A program made the position numbers and the translations under genes. 64,000 nucleotides of DNA from the NCBI GenBank assembly GCA_032717465.1, contig CM064632.1, forward strand, positions 22,830,951 to 22,894,950, given 5' to 3'. This DNA comes from Coenobita brevimanus (lineage: Eukaryota; Arthropoda; Malacostraca; Decapoda; Coenobitidae). This document shows positions 1-11,967 of the stretch, one piece after another; positions within the stretch are counted from its first letter, which is position 1, and each line of letters begins with the position of its first letter. The notes under the pieces are model-generated. The model was given only the letters and a program-made list of their open reading frames with translations. It was not told the DNA's origin and ran no database searches.

Positions 1-196
1 GGTACACTTCACACTTTAAATGGATTTCATTTCACATGGTTGATTGGAAAATAAGACAGTACGTCGGTTCTACACGCTGATCCATAGCACTTCTCCATGA
101 CTATCATACTCTACTTCTGCCGGTAATTCATTTGCTACTACTCAGCAGTCAAAAAGGAGAGATGGCAGCTTTATGCCAAGTTAATGTTTAAAAAAG
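1..196 (-). mobile_element. MITE-A copy 1, cut by the window edge
   Basis: This is the reverse-oriented, diverged inner and right part of a ~210-bp family seen ten times in the window. The recognisable parts are the block around 90-110 (a 'tagcacttct' motif) and the ending 'atgccaagttaatg', which matches the inverted end of the other copies. No coding capacity. Confidence 0.5.
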
Positions 197-352
197 TTTA
201 GCAGTGGTGGTGACAGTCCTTGCACCAAACACTGTCACCACCGCCACCATCCCAGTCGAGCCAAGACAACACAACGGCCGAGACTTTGACAAGGATGGTG
301 AAAGTGGTGATAAAGATGATGTTTGTGATGATGGTGATGGTAGCTATTGGTG

Positions 353-568
353 CTATACTCTTTTTACTGTAACTTGGCCTGAAATTGCCACCTCTCCATC
401 TTCAGTGCAGAGTTGTAGCAATAGTTTATCACTTGAAGGTGGTACTGGTCACGAAGTAGTGCTGTGAAAGGATGTATAGCAGTAGTATCGTCTTTTTCTG
501 CCACTGAGCTACGTGAAATAAGCTGCTGTAGGATGAAAGTTTGGGTCATATTAAATGAAGTACAGTGA
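353..568 (+). mobile_element. MITE-A copy 2
   Basis: The copy starts CTATACTCTTTTTACTG and continues with the family hallmarks 'aacttggcct', 'gccacctctcc', 'ctggtcacgaag' and 'gccactgagctacgtgaaataagctg'-like sequence. The right end is degraded. It is non-coding and flanked on both sides by GAT-rich DNA. Confidence 0.6.
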
Positions 569-912
569 TAGTGATGATGATAAATGATGGTGATAGTTAT
601 TGTTGCTGACAGTGGTGGTGTAACTGAAATTATCTGCTGGTTGTAGTGGATGATACTACAGTTTTGTTGGTGATGATGATCGTTGTTACAGTGATGATGG
701 TGATAGTAGTGATAGTGACAGTATTGATGTTAATGACTGCTAGTGCTAGTAACTCCCGGTGCTAGTAATGGTGATGATAGTGGTTCTGTTGACCATCGAT
801 GTTTATATCGTGATAAATGATGGTGCTGTGATAATGGTGATAGTAATGGTGCTAGTGGTTGATGGTGATGGTGATGGTGATGGTGCTAGTGGTGGTGATG
901 GTCCTTGCACCA
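569..912. repeat. Degenerate GAT/GGT trinucleotide tract
   Basis: The stretch is built from interrupted GAT, GGT and AGT triplets ('gatggtgatggtgatggtg'). A similar tract lies at 257-345. The triplet period keeps frames open and creates spurious ORFs. Confidence 0.75.
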
Positions 913-1684
913 CCACCACCACTATCGACGAAAGCAGAGCGCCCGTGACTTCTGACACACTTTCACTAATCCTCAGTAATCCCTGTTGCCCACCACTACA
1001 CACTTTTTTCCTACACTTTTTCATCATACTTTTTTCCCAGTAATGTTATTTTTCTGTCTTTTTTACTGATATTTTCTTTCTATTCCTTTGTTCTTTTCTG
1101 TTTCTGTTCCTTCGTTTGCGACATACTTGTTAGACTGTCCTTTTTTCCCCTTTTTATTATCTTTTTTTCTCTTAGTTTTCCGTTTTGTTTTCCTAAACTT
1201 AATGCTTTTCCTTTTTGTGGGTGTTGCTTATTTTTTAGCTTTTTTGCTGTTTTAAGTCTGAGTTTTTCCTTTTCCATTTTTGTTCCATTCTCCCCCTTTT
1301 TATTATTATGCTTTGTTTTTATATTCATAATTATTTGTCAGTTTTCCTTTGGTCGATTTTCTTTGTTATTTCCTTCCATTGTGGTCATTTAACACTGGGA
1401 GATTTAAGGGTTTAAATTGCCCAGCCAGAGTGAGAAATGAGTGAGTTATAGCTTGTGATGCCGGTTCCTGCTACTCAGTTTCGTTTCGGCTTCTTCTCTT
1501 TATTCGTCGTCTCATCTTAGTCAAATTGTCACGTCATCAAATCTCAGTCATATCTTCTTTGATCACCGCGTAATCCCATCATCTTCACTGATGGTCTCGT
1601 GGTTGGAACTCCCTAGTCGGAGTGAACGCCTTGCATAGACCCAATCCAAAGAAAAGAATGGAAGTGTTTCAGTGAGCCTTCCTA
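913..1684. other. No gene seen; T-rich low-complexity DNA
   Basis: The section at about 1000-1380 is T/C-rich on the plus strand and gives a lysine-rich spurious minus ORF. I recognise no repeat family or gene here. Confidence 0.5.
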
Positions 1685-1924
1685 ATGCCATCAGGGGAAG
1701 TGTGCTGGCCATCTACACTTAAATGTATTGGACTACCGAAGCCTAGCCTCGGGCCCCTACTCATGAAGCTGATGATACGGAATTGCCTGTTATCATTGTA
1801 CCCTCTGCAGTTCAGTTCAGCATCCGCCGCGCCGCCCATCTTAACATTCATCCTGCTATCAGTGAATCCCCAGGCAGATTATCTGATCCTGTCAATAGGT
1901 GCCTCTGTATCCCTACCCTCAACA

Positions 1925-2560
1925 ATCTCCACCTTCCACTCCCTCACCACTTCACTCTTCACCCTCCCCTCTCTCTCCACTTCACTTTCCTTCCTCACCA
2001 TTTCACTTTCTTCTCACCCCTTCACTTCTATCCCTCACCTCTTCCCTTCCGCACTACTTCACTTTCCTCACTCACCACTTCACTTCCCTCCCCTACCTCT
2101 TCCCTCCCACACCACTTCACTTCCTCACCATGTCACTTCCCTCCCTCACCATTTCCCTCCTTCACCGCTTCACTTCCCTCCTTCACCACTTCACTTCACT
2201 CCCTCCATTCTCCAACCTTCCTCACTTTATTCCCCTTACATCACTGGCCTTATTCCATTAGCATTAATCGTACTTAAAGCAATCCTCTTCACCAGATTAT
2301 CGGATCTCGTCGACAGGTATTGTACCTCTATATCCCATCTCTCATCCATCACCACCTCCCTCCCTCCCTCTAACGAGCTCACCTCATTCCCTTTCACCAG
2401 CTCACCTCCCTCTCTCCCTCTCGCCAGCTCACCTCCCTCTCTCCCTCTCGCCAGCTCACCTCCCTCCCTCTCCCTAGCTCACCTCCCTCCCTCTCCCTAG
2501 CTCACCTCCTTTCTCTCCCCAGCTCACCTTCCTCCCATGCCTCATCAAGCACCTCCCTTT
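1925..2560. repeat. Pyrimidine-rich minisatellite block
   Basis: At 1925-2235 there is a loose tandem array around 'cctcaccacttcacttcc'. At 2398-2530 the unit 'agctcacctccct' plus a CT spacer recurs about five times with 24-27-bp spacing. Long ORFs rich in Ser, Pro and Leu here come from the repeat and are not genes. Confidence 0.7.
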
Positions 2561-2990
2561 CCTACTTTGGCATAATGTATCCCGCAGCACCCCGGTGATC
2601 GTCATTTGACCTCACAGTCTCCCTCATTTCTCACCGGTTAACCTCCCATCCCTCCATTTCCTCACCACGTCCCTCACCAGTCCACCTCACCCTCTGCGTC
2701 AACAGTCATGATACCAACAGTGGCCCTCTTAAACAGATTATGGGATCCTGTTGACGAGTCCCACTACATCCCAGGGGCCCCAGCGGATACCAGTGATGTT
2801 TTCGGACTGACCCCGCCTGTCCGAATTCGGTGTTGTGCCCTGTATCCGTCTTAAACAGATCTCGTATTAACCTAATTAGAACGTTGTTTTTACCTGTTAT
2901 CCCTGTTTACTATAATCCCAGGTGCTGGAGAGGGACGCCTTTACGTGGTGGCATTAATATGACTGGGAGGTGGAGCTAACCAGTTACACA

Positions 2991-2992
<2 letters not shown>
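2561..2992. other. No feature recognised
   Basis: Mixed-composition sequence without a recognisable ORF, tandem repeat or dispersed family. Confidence 0.4.

Positions 2993-3026
<34 letters not shown>
2993..3026. repeat. (GA)n microsatellite
   Basis: Uninterrupted GA dinucleotides read directly. Confidence 0.95.
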
Positions 3027-3027
<1 letters not shown>

Positions 3028-3028
<1 letters not shown>

Positions 3029-3110
3029 GAGGATGGTCGACTGCCAAAAAGGGGCATTTCCATCCTGCAGTCCACTGGGTTCACGTTTCTGATTAACCAA
3101 GGGCAATAGC
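3028..3110 (+). repeat. Dispersed repeat E, copy 1
   Basis: The block 'gaggatggtcgactgcc' to 'ccactgggttcacgtttct' recurs at 8745-8838 (reverse) and 20383-20450. The 'gggttcacgtttc' part resembles a degraded Pol III B box, so a SINE origin is possible but unproven. Confidence 0.45.
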
Positions 3111-3302
3111 TACCATATTCCCAATACTGTTCTTCACTTATCCATTCAGTTGGATGATTTATTTTTTCATTTTATTATTTTATTCAAATTTACGGTCACA
3201 TATTAGCCAAGGCGGTCTTCAAGTTTGTCAACCCCTCCAGTTTGAAAACATTGTCCTACTCTGAATAAAATCGTCTGAAGATAGCAAGAATACAGTTAAT
3301 GG

Positions 3303-3305
<3 letters not shown>

Positions 3306-3362
<57 letters not shown>
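3306..3362. repeat. (CT)n microsatellite
   Basis: About 28 CT dinucleotides read directly. The sequence from here to 3709 holds no gene that I can see. Confidence 0.95.
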
Positions 3363-3365
<3 letters not shown>

Positions 3366-3711
3366 CACCTACTACTGCTATGCACCATCATCGTAATCCA
3401 GTTTTTCCCTGAACCCCTTCACTTTGATGATGCGTTTTTAATTTTACTCTATCCAACAGACGAGCATATTCTGAAATATTAGTCTAACAGCCTTAATTAC
3501 CTCCTTCACGACTAGAGGTTCGCCCTAAGTTGAATTATGTCATCTGAAGGTAGTAAGAGTAAATGATAAAATCCCTCACCAGATTGGTGAAGTTAAGATA
3601 TTGACTTGAGTTATATTAGATTCTCCTATAACAGGTTTGTTTTCATCTGACGGAACTGAGCCATTTCCACAGCTCGAATACTAGATCACATTTGCGTAAC
3701 ATTAGATCGTT

Positions 3712-4040
3712 TCGTTTCGCTTCGTTTATAAAGGCTTCAGCATATTTGCATGCGTCGGCCCTGGTCACCTATTGGAAGCTCCCCACACTCCTCTGTCTCT
3801 GGCAGCCTCCCTATTTAGTTCGTTATCCCAGAGGTTACGCTCTGTGATCTCGTTCCATGTCTTTTACGGTCTTCCTCTCGCAACCCAACCCTCGGCATTC
3901 ACACCTCTCACTTTCCGCTCCCAGTTGTCATCTTCCATCCTCTCAGTACGGCCAAACCATCTCAGTCTGTCCCTCCTCATCACAACACTAATGCAGTCAA
4001 GTCCCGTCCTTCCTCCCAACTCTTCAGAGCCATTATTATT
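3712..4040 (-). mobile_element. LINE-A 3' fragment
   Basis: The minus strand encodes the end of a LINE ORF: the region after the reverse transcriptase palm with the typical 'RLRWFG..ERM' motif and 'NWERKVR', followed by 'GRP'. It aligns with the longer copy at 21466-25045 and the fragment at 54556-54960, sharing the 3' sequence 'gcatgcgtcggcc.tggtcacct' on the plus strand. Its 3' end carries an (ACGAA)n-like tail on the minus strand (3708-3730). It is 5'-truncated and not functional. Confidence 0.8.
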
Positions 4041-4079
4041 AGGCAGGAATGAGACCCCTCGGTTACTAGTCAGATTTAC

Positions 4080-5910
4080 CAGTGTTGTAGTCAAGACCAG
4101 GCACCTCGAGACCAAGACCAAGACCATACCCTCCGAGACCAAGATCAAGACCAAGACCAAGACCAAGAAGTTATGTGTCTGCTGAATGAATGAAAAGTAG
4201 CTGCAACCTGCAGGTGCTGCACTGCTGATCAGTTTTCACCGACGTCTCGGCCCCCCGAGTGAGTGCACTATCCCCAGTCACCCAGTTGCAGGTTATGTAT
4301 CGATGCAATACTCAACACCTTTTAAACGAATTTGATTATCGCACATGAGTTGAATGAGGTCGAGTAGTTTCCGGGAAGGCAATTACTAAGAAGAATGAAA
4401 GAGAGAAGAGGGCAATGGGGATAATTCCCCGGCCAAAACTCAAGAGCATGGAGGGACCAGGGCCCACACCAGGACTGTGACAATTTTGCTTCTTTTTCTG
4501 GCCCGTGTCAAACGTTTTCCAGGCACTCCAGGGCGCGGTCACAGCTCTATACGGCCCTGCACACCGATGTTACGGCTTTTGAAAGTTTTTTAAGTTTTTA
4601 AACTTTTGAAGTACGGTTTTGAAGTTATAATGTATGGTGTTGCATACTTTGTCAGTGCCATCGTACTCATGGATAGCTGTATCTTCCTCATGTGAAAGCT
4701 GCTTTTCGGAAGACTAATATTCGCACCTCTCTCCGACCTTTACCCGTGCCCAAACGTTCCATACACAGCATATTCATCTTTCGTTTCTCGTGAACAGTCG
4801 AGGGGGACAACCTATTTTTCAGGATAATTACACATGAGACCGAAGGGGTTTAGGGATACAGAGGTGGGAAGCAAAAAATCCTCATAAATATAAAATATAT
4901 ATTTTACTTTAATAAGTGCTCCAAATACTTCTTACGGTCGTACCCACCATTTGTTTAAGAGAACAGTTTTCACAAACTTTTCCCCTTGAAAGGGGTCCTC
5001 ATTCGAGTCTGTTCACTGCCCATCTGTCTACCACAGATGATTTATCGGCCCCCAGATGCCCCCCCCCCCACTTTAATGGGGCTAGAAACGCCACTGGGCC
5101 ACATGGCCATAGCCCCCCGCTCATAGGTGAATAAGTTGTATGAAATGCAAGGGTGGCTGTGAAACACTAGAAAATATTCTAATTTATTCTAAAAAGGTCA
5201 CAGAAGTCACTGCAGGCCTCCGTGATAGCCATTTGGAAGCTCTGAAGGGTCATAACTCGAAAGGTTGGAAGCCACTGACGTTTGACTTGGTCTCCATTGC
5301 TCCAAAATCCTGGCTACGCCTGTAAGGGAGGAAATATATTTACAAAATTTAATATATCTGAACAACTGAACATCTAGGTAAAATATTTCCGATTTCATTG
5401 CTTCATTGGCGTGAAGAAACAAACATGGGAAATTAGAAATTTTTGTGGTTACATTTTCCGAGCAAACTAGCTAAACCTGTGGTATACGTGTACGAAGGAT
5501 TCGGGGATTGCATACAGCATACACGTATATCAAGTACACGGAGGTGAACAGAGCTGTAAACATGCGTGCGTGCAAACGGAGATTGTCACTGCGAGAATGG
5601 CCACGTCATGCATGCTCTCTCGACTCGCATGCACTCTGTCGGCACTTGCAGGGCTCAGCTCATGCATCATCACTGTAGCGCTAGCCAGGCAGTATCTATA
5701 GACAGTACAACGCTGTATGGCGCGCCGTGAATCGAATCAGCCATGGTTTTTCTCCGTGTAAGATCATAAATTCCGACCTTCCCCATGCGGCGATGCACTT
5801 TGTAATACTGTTCTCGACCTTATCTCGAGCCAAAACTCCGAGATCAGAAGCTTCGAGACCAAGATCAAGACCAAGACCACACCAAACAGGTCTCGAGACC
5901 TACAACACTG
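4080..5910. mobile_element. Candidate hAT-like non-autonomous element
   Basis: The left end reads CAGTGTTGTAG and the right end CTACAACACTG, perfect 11-bp terminal inverted repeats. The flanking octamers are agatttac (4072-4079) and aaatttac (5911-5918), which match at 7 of 8 positions and fit an 8-bp hAT target duplication. Both ends carry subterminal runs of the motif CGAGACCAAGACC (4107-4170 and 5845-5895). No transposase ORF is visible in the 1.8 kb. The interior includes two further sequences resembling hAT ends, 'gaaacgccactg' near 5095 and 'ggctacgcctg' near 5322, which may be nested older elements. Confidence 0.6.
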
Positions 5911-6205
5911 AAATTTACCTTTCAGTATGACAACAGTCGGCCATCAGCTGAGATGAATGGCATTAACAATCTTAGCTAAACACGCTTCAGTAATTCACGT
6001 ATTGTTCCTCTGAAGCTCAAGGACGCCGTTTATTTATTTATTCATTTATTTATTTACTTTCTTTTTTTTTGTGCTGCAAGACGATTTTTTTTCAACTCAA
6101 GTGGGAATATGATGAGATGTTCCGGGGAAAAAAAAAAAAAAAAAAAAAAAAGTATATTTGTCCTCTAGTTCCACACAAAAGGAGTGAACATAGGCGCCTA
6201 AGACT
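5911..6205. other. No gene seen; contains poly(A) tract
   Basis: A ~24-bp A run lies at 6127-6151 and T-rich DNA at 6030-6095. Nothing else is recognisable. Confidence 0.5.
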
Positions 6206-6410
6206 CTATACCCTTTTCACCTAAACTTGGCTCAGATTTTTGTCCTTACAGCTTTTTTCATGTAGCTTAGTGGGCGGGAAAAAGACAACGCAATAGCTCT
6301 TCATAGCACTTCTCTGTGACTAACATCATGTTCCAGTGCTGATGACTTGTTACAACCCAGCATTCAAGATGGAGAGGAGGCAGTTATAGGTCAGGTTAAA
6401 GAGAGTATAG
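6206..6410 (-). mobile_element. MITE-A copy 3
   Basis: The copy begins CTATACCCTTTTCACCT and ends GAGAGTATAG, the inverted ends of the family. Internal landmarks 'tagcacttctctgtgactaacat' and 'cattcaagatgg' place it in reverse orientation. Confidence 0.7.
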
Positions 6411-6610
6411 TTCATTCACTTTAACTTGGCCCATATTTTCATTTTTTGCAACCTATTTCACGAAACTCATTAGCAGAAAAAGACGATAATGCGGGTCTGC
6501 AGTATCCTTTTCACAGCACTTCTTCATAACTAACATAATCTGTCGCTAAAACTCAGCATTCAAAATGAAGAAATGTCAGTTTCAGGCCAAGTTAGGTTAA
6601 AACGAGTATA
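6411..6610 (-). mobile_element. MITE-A copy 4, abutting copy 3
   Basis: It follows the previous copy directly and has the same landmarks ('aacttggccc', 'cacagcacttcttc', 'cattcaaaatg') and the end 'acgagtatag'. The head-to-tail pair suggests tandem duplication or nested insertion. Confidence 0.7.
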
Positions 6611-6630
6611 GTGCAGTTAATTCATTCTTG

Positions 6631-6785
6631 ACTGGGGCACCTCTGCTCCTCCATTCCGGTATCAACCGTCTCATGGTCAGGACAGCTCTTCTATTCCAAC
6701 TTACGCCAGACGATTTTATTCAGCTGAGGGTGAGTCAGAAGAGCTTAGGTGTTACTACTTGTGCTATTAACTCATTCATTGTTGG
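6631..6785 (+). repeat. Family C repeat, copy 1
   Basis: Contains 'ctcatggtcaggacagctc' followed by 'agacgattttattcagctgag', the core of a dispersed family also found at 18.4, 39.3, 42.7, 43.0 and 43.1 kb. A second partial core ('gatgattttattctgctgag') follows at about 6817. Confidence 0.55.
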
Positions 6786-7339
6786 GTTTGCTTTCCATTT
6801 CAGTTAACATCAGATGATTTTATTCTGCTGAGAGAAAGTACTTTTTTTTTATGCGTCCAACTCTGGGTTTAGGCTTAACAAACCGTTCCCTGAGGCCCCA
6901 GCAGTCCTCCAACGTAACATGCACCTACACATGTCACCACTTAGGCGCTAACATCCACCGTTCATAATGATTACTTGCTAGGGCTGTCTCATACAGGACT
7001 GGTGTATCAGTATCAGAGGGAAAGTTTTTATGAGATGACGGCGGGTCTTTGGTAGGTCATCAGTTTCCATTTAAGAAATTCATATCCTTTAAGCTGTTCT
7101 CTGCCTCAGTCGGGATTAGAACCACTGGAACAGTAGACCACCTTTCTACGGACTCGGGGACACCGCCTCCTCTTAACAGAAATCTAAGTGTTAAAAGTCA
7201 AGTAGATGCCCGATATGTAGGCTTCATTGTATTTTGAAACAGTGGATAGGGCGTTTGAAAATATTTCCGATTAACTTGTTCCGTGTGTGTATACTTGTCG
7301 TATTTTTAAGAGCATAAGGATATTTTATTTAGGTGATGA
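6786..7339. other. No gene seen
   Basis: The only hint of structure is a B-box-like 'gtggttctaatcc' on the minus strand near 7112-7125, too weak for a SINE call. Confidence 0.4.
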
Positions 7340-7385
7340 TGATGGTAGGGTAATGATGGTGATGGCGATGATGATGACGATGACA

Positions 7386-7612
7386 AGCCATATTGCAGAA
7401 CTTCTGCCTATCAGAATTCTTTCATTCCCCGAACTGCATATCTTTGGAACTCGCTTCCCCAGAGATGTTTCCCTCCAAACTTCAACCTACAGCTGTTCAA
7501 GTCTAACTGTTACAGATATTTTATGAACAGAGGACCCCAGTAATCTGGTGTATGGATTATTTTTTTTTTATTCGTTTTTCCTTCCTCTGGTCTGTTATTT
7601 AAAAAAAAAATA
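7386..7612 (+). mobile_element. LINE-C 3' end fragment (Jockey-like)
   Basis: The translation 'HIAELLPIRILSFPELH' through 'TDIL' matches, with a few changes, the C-terminal region encoded on the minus strand at 45661-45830. The conserved 3' UTR 'atctggtgtatggattatt' follows, ending at 'tctgttattta' and an A-rich tail. It is a 5'-truncated dead copy. Confidence 0.8.
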
Positions 7613-7639
7613 AAAAGGAGAAGCGTCCCTTAGACAAGA

Positions 7640-7935
7640 AAAGTGTGAGTTTATGACGATGAGGATAGTGATGACGACTGTGATGATGACCATGAGGAAC
7701 GATCATGAGAAAGAAATGTGCCCTAGCTGAACGAGGGGCAAGAATTTATAAAGGATGCTGAAGATGAGCGTGGCGATGATGATGACGAACGATAATGAGA
7801 GAAAATATAGCCAGGTAAACGACTGACAGCAGTTTATTAAAGGTACCGGAACGGAGATGATAATGACAATGATGATAACTGATAATTATGATGACGACGA
7901 TGGTGATGATGATAATGACGATGACGATCGATAGG
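7640..7935. repeat. Degenerate GAT/GAC tract
   Basis: Interrupted GATGATGAC-type triplets, with 'gataatgagagaaa' motifs repeated near 7700 and 7795. Confidence 0.65.
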
Positions 7936-7986
7936 GAGAAAGAGGAATGTGCCCTAACCGAGTAAGAGGGTGACGTGAGTGTATTT

Positions 7987-7988
<2 letters not shown>

Positions 7989-8032
<44 letters not shown>

Positions 8033-8152
8033 CCAAGCAAGAGGGGAATTTTGTGGCGTGGTCATATGGGTGGCAATTTATGTAGTGACGTGATCGAGTG
8101 GTGTCGCCCGCGTATTGGTTAAGTTTTCTAAATTGCCATCGTCCCTGCTGTG

Positions 8153-8207
<55 letters not shown>
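7989..8207. repeat. (AC)n and (GA)n microsatellites
   Basis: An AC array lies at 7989-8031 and a GA array at 8154-8207, separated by ~120 bp without other features. Confidence 0.9.
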
Positions 8208-9182
<975 letters not shown>

Positions 9183-9414
9183 CCACATCAGGTCCACTAT
9201 GGGATGGAACCCACTCGTTGATAGGAGACTTGTAGCCGAAATTTACTGTTCCCGTCTCCCATGAAGGATTCAAAGCTTTTTGCGTACGGCACCGTCCTCA
9301 CCCCTTCACTCGGATGACGGATTTTATAACACCCTGAACATGATTACAATAGAGCCAGAAGAAAAAAAGTTGTCTGGATCCCTGTGCCTGTTTTTGATAC
9401 TGTTTTCATTTTAA

Positions 9415-9608
9415 CGTGGCGTATACTCTTCACTTGACTTTTCGTAATTGCCGTCTTTCCATCTAGAACGCCGAGTTGTAAAAACAGGTTAATAATAGAG
9501 TAAGATGCTTGCTGTGGTAAGGGTGCAGAACTGTAATATTTTTTTCTGTCACTGGTCAAAGCGAAATCAGCTACAAAAGGACGAAAATCTGGGTCATGTT
9601 AAATTGAT
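9415..9608 (+). mobile_element. MITE-A copy 5
   Basis: Begins near 'gtatactcttcactt', continues with 'gccgtctttccatct' and 'gccgagttgtaaaaacagg', and ends with 'cgaaaatctgggtcatgtt'. It is diverged at both ends. Confidence 0.55.
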
Positions 9609-9823
9609 AAAACGTAATCTTTGACCTGTTCCAGCCTTGACCTTAGAACCTTGAAAATTCGTACTTACCTTCACTCGCCCCGACAAACTTTTACCAAAAA
9701 TCTCCAATAATCCCTTGCAAAGTTTTCGACTGATGACCCATTTTTAACTTTTAGCGCAATTTCATTGTAAGTTCACCAGCATTTTGAGGATGAGTTGGTT
9801 GAAGAAGGGATGGCTGATTATAT

Positions 9824-9827
<4 letters not shown>

Positions 9828-9890
<63 letters not shown>
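9828..9890. repeat. (GT)n microsatellite
   Basis: About 30 GT units. The following 800 bp to 10727 shows no gene or known family. Confidence 0.95.
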
Positions 9891-9891
<1 letters not shown>

Positions 9892-10727
9892 TGACTTTAT
9901 TCAACACAGTTCTTGCTATCACTTGTTGGTTTCGTTCAGCTTAGGTATGGAAGCTGGTCGTGTGAGCGTAAACGCCTGCACTGCCTGAACCCCTTTCTAT
10001 CCCAGAGAAAATCATATGACGGTGGTAAGAATAAACCTGGGGGAAAAACGTGAAAAAGTCCAGATTCTTACAATGAATCGGTTAAGGGAGAGTGTTACCC
10101 AAACGGACCGGAGGATTTTTTCATTTTATTTTACCATCTGACAGGTTTATTTATTTTAGGATAAATTTTTGAAACTGAAGGGGGTGAGATAGATGCAGCC
10201 TCAGCAGACTTTCAGTATAAGATGCCTTGGAGTAAATTTCGGGGGTAGCCACAAGAATCCAGTAAAAAATTAAGAAAAGAGGACGTCACCGGATTTAGAC
10301 TCTATTTTTTTTTTTAACGATGTTTATTTATTTTCCAGCAAGTTGGTAAGAACAGGAGGTGTAAGATTTCCAGATGATGAGGAATTTAATCAAAGTAGTG
10401 TAGTGTTATAGAAATCCAAAAAGCCAGGAGGTCAGGGCACTGAGGAAGCACCCTAATTAAGTTTTTTTTTTTTCTCATACTGACTCAGGACGATTTCATT
10501 TACCTTTAGATTGGCTTTTAGAAGTGAAGGAGTTAGATCCAGCCTCCATTAACCCCTTCAGGCCACCTACATGTTTTGATATTGGGTGAATCACTGTTCT
10601 AAATCCGAAGAATTTTTCGTTATTTTTCGCTTTCAAGGAACTGATTTGTGTGAAATTTGTTACTTTCTTCACTCCATTACAAATTATGCACTCTTACACC
10701 AGGTACTGAAAGCAACATTTACCTCTA

Positions 10728-11056
10728 AGCATTATTCTAAGGATAACTCTAAGCATAACTCCAGGCGTAACTCTGAACATAACTCTAAGCATAACTCTAA
10801 ACATAACTCAAAGCACAAATGCAATCATAACTCTAAGCATAAATCAAATCATAACTCTAAACATAACCAAGCATAACTCTAAACATAACTCTAAACACAA
10901 CTCCAAATATAACTGTAAGCATAAATCCAATCATAACTCTATACAGAACTCCAAACATAACTCTAAGCATAAAACTAATCGTAACTAAACATTACTCTAA
11001 ACATAACTCCAAACATAACTCTGAGCATAACTCTAACATAACTCTAAGCATAACTG
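10728..11056. repeat. 12-bp minisatellite, CATAACTCTAAG
   Basis: The unit CATAACTCTAAG/CATAACTCTAAA repeats about 25 times with substitutions and length variants over ~330 bp. The 96-residue Ser/Lys/His/Asn-rich ORF overlapping it (10586-10876) is a by-product of the array. Confidence 0.85.
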
Positions 11057-11161
11057 AACTCTGTCTTCCACATTATCAAGGTTTTAAGCCTCCTCCACTG
11101 GGATGGCTTTATTCTCCTTCATAATGTTTTCTTTTAACCGGACAAATAGCCTGTGCGAAGC

Positions 11162-11163
<2 letters not shown>

Positions 11164-11214
<51 letters not shown>

Positions 11215-11233
11215 TGAGTGAGTGAGTGTGTGT
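11164..11233. repeat. (GT)n with GAGT interruption
   Basis: GT array, then four GAGT-type units, then GT again. Confidence 0.9.
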
Positions 11234-11366
11234 GTCCCCTTTCCCCTTAAGATGACACGTTAACCAGAAGATAAAATTGTAAAATTAAATCAGATGCACT
11301 AAAAACCTGGCAGTTATTTAAAAAATATATATATATACGATCATTGAATCAGTGCAGGTGACAAAG

Positions 11367-11586
11367 CCCGTATTATTGTCGGTTAAGGAAACTCCCTAAC
11401 ACCTCTTTCTAAGTGATTTATTCTGTTTATTACCTTTTGCTATCCTCTTCTGTGTCATATGAAACATTAAAATGCCTCGACACTCAACATAAATAACATA
11501 CAAAGTATGATAGTAACCAGCCGTAGCCGAAAATAAATCACAAAGGAAAAGGTGCTAGGGAGCTTCCTTAACCAACGAGAATCCGG
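11367..11586. mobile_element. MITE-B copy 1
   Basis: The left arm 'cccgtattattgtcggttaa' and the right arm 'ttaaccaacgagaatccgg' are inverted. They extend inward through 'actccctaacacctc' and 'aggtgctagggagc' to 'gtgatttatt' and 'aataaatcac', giving ~55-bp arms that can form a hairpin. Seven such elements of ~210-250 bp occur here. Confidence 0.7.
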
Positions 11587-11967
11587 AAGTGATGTCTTCT
11601 CTGCCCCTCGGTGGAGGAAGAACAGCATTTTTTAGTATGTATCTGCTTTTACTCCACATGTCAAAGGAGGTCCTAAAATGCAACATGTGACTGACACAGA
11701 CTGAATTTTACAGAATTTAGTGAGTACAGAGAGTCATATAAATCCGGACATCAGTAAGGGATTTATTGGCTTTATACTGCTACCTCAGAGTAGTAAATCA
11801 CCCATTATATCAGATTACTTTCTCTGGACGATTTTTTTCAGCTACACATTGACATTGGTGTGGTTAAAAAAAATCCTCCATTAATCCTTCCAGCATGATG
11901 ACCTGTTTTCATATATAGGTTTTCTTATATCCAAACGGTTTTATTCAGTTTTTAATGCACTGTTCTA
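11587..11967. other. No gene seen
   Basis: Unremarkable sequence between a MITE-B copy and the 21-bp minisatellite. Confidence 0.4.

Noticed and set aside
5040..5322. Two further hAT-like ends near 5095 and 5322
   Set aside because: Both face the same way and no matching left ends were found, so separate elements cannot be delimited.
7085..7240. Possible second tRNA-like SINE on the minus strand
   Set aside because: Only a B-box-like 'ggttctaatcc' is convincing. The A box is weak and no second copy was seen.
10728..11056. Regular short repeats resembling a CRISPR array
   Set aside because: Units are directly tandem without unique spacers, in clearly eukaryotic DNA.
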